A stretch of 64,000 nt of DNA from Whitmania pigra (lineage: Eukaryota; Annelida; Clitellata; Hirudinida; Haemopidae). The notes beneath the pieces are model-generated. The model ran no database searches. It saw nothing but the letters and a program-made list of their open reading frames with translations, and was not told the origin of the DNA. Where the stretch lies: contig JAJTWR010000299.1 in assembly GCA_021613335.1 (NCBI GenBank), positions 4,532,501-4,596,500 on the forward strand, written 5' to 3'. This document shows positions 63,949-64,000 of this stretch, piece after piece; position 1 is the first letter of the stretch, and each line of letters starts with the position of its first letter. The position numbers and the translations under genes are program-made.

Positions 63949-64000
63949 ATGGATTATGCGAATGAAGGGAATGAAGATGAAAGTGTTTTGAGTGGAAATG
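63949..64000 (+). CDS. Possible start of a gene running off the window
   Basis: An ATG at 63949 in context AATAGATGG is followed by 17 open codons to the edge. The peptide MDYANEGNEDESVLSGN is acidic, with codon use less AT-rich than the upstream sequence. Too little is present to name it; it could be chance. Confidence 0.3.
   Translation, partial: MDYANEGNEDESVLSGN

Overview
The window is animal nuclear DNA. It is AT-rich and has split genes with GT-AG introns, abundant trinucleotide microsatellites and many decayed DNA transposons. Metazoan-type ERCC5/XPG, SPOP, TFIP11 and TEX264 homologues in an AT-rich, (ATT)n/(GAT)n-rich background suggest a lophotrochozoan invertebrate. A leech or other annelid is my guess, not a demonstrated fact. 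All gene models were assembled by eye from open frames, splice signals and phase. Where I give exon coordinates, the phases were checked to close.

Layout. (1) 1-10 kb: sparse. It holds a tentative multi-exon gene (about 3.37-9.80 kb, +), a decayed hAT transposase with a BED finger, two copies of one tRNA-derived SINE, a LINE 3' end (-), a small minus-strand ORF, and a 521-bp fold-back element with a 9-bp target duplication. (2) 11.6-15.4 kb: a six-exon four-transmembrane protein (CD20/MS4A-like topology, +). (3) 17.0-23.5 kb: a complete 15-exon XPG/ERCC5 nuclease of 960 aa (+). (4) 25.9-29.1 kb: a complete six-coding-exon SPOP homologue of 386 aa (+). (5) 30.7-32.6 kb: nested MITEs, a possible 72-aa membrane micropeptide (-) and a deleted TFIP11 fragment. 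(6) 33.9-40.1 kb: two intronless, C-terminally short TFIP11 paralogues in tandem (+), with a C48/Ulp1-like remnant between them. (7) 40.8-46.9 kb: two three-exon TEX264 paralogues (-) separated by a cluster of transposon fragments (Ty3/Gypsy, ZBED5-like hAT, other hAT ends). (8) 47.9-48.5 kb: a candidate two-exon 77-aa gene (-). (9) 52.8-57.7 kb: an unrecognised 1,459-aa protein with a C-terminal transmembrane anchor and a PP1-docking-like motif. (10) 57.7-64 kb: gene-poor, with a (GAT)n array of about 440 bp and, at the edge, the possible start of another gene.

The genes do not form one pathway. XPG is a DNA-repair nuclease, SPOP a CUL3 ubiquitin-ligase adaptor, TFIP11 a spliceosome-disassembly G-patch protein and TEX264 an ER-phagy receptor family. 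The most unusual content is the pair of tandem duplications (TFIP11 and TEX264), in which every copy lacks the C-terminal part found in the vertebrate protein.
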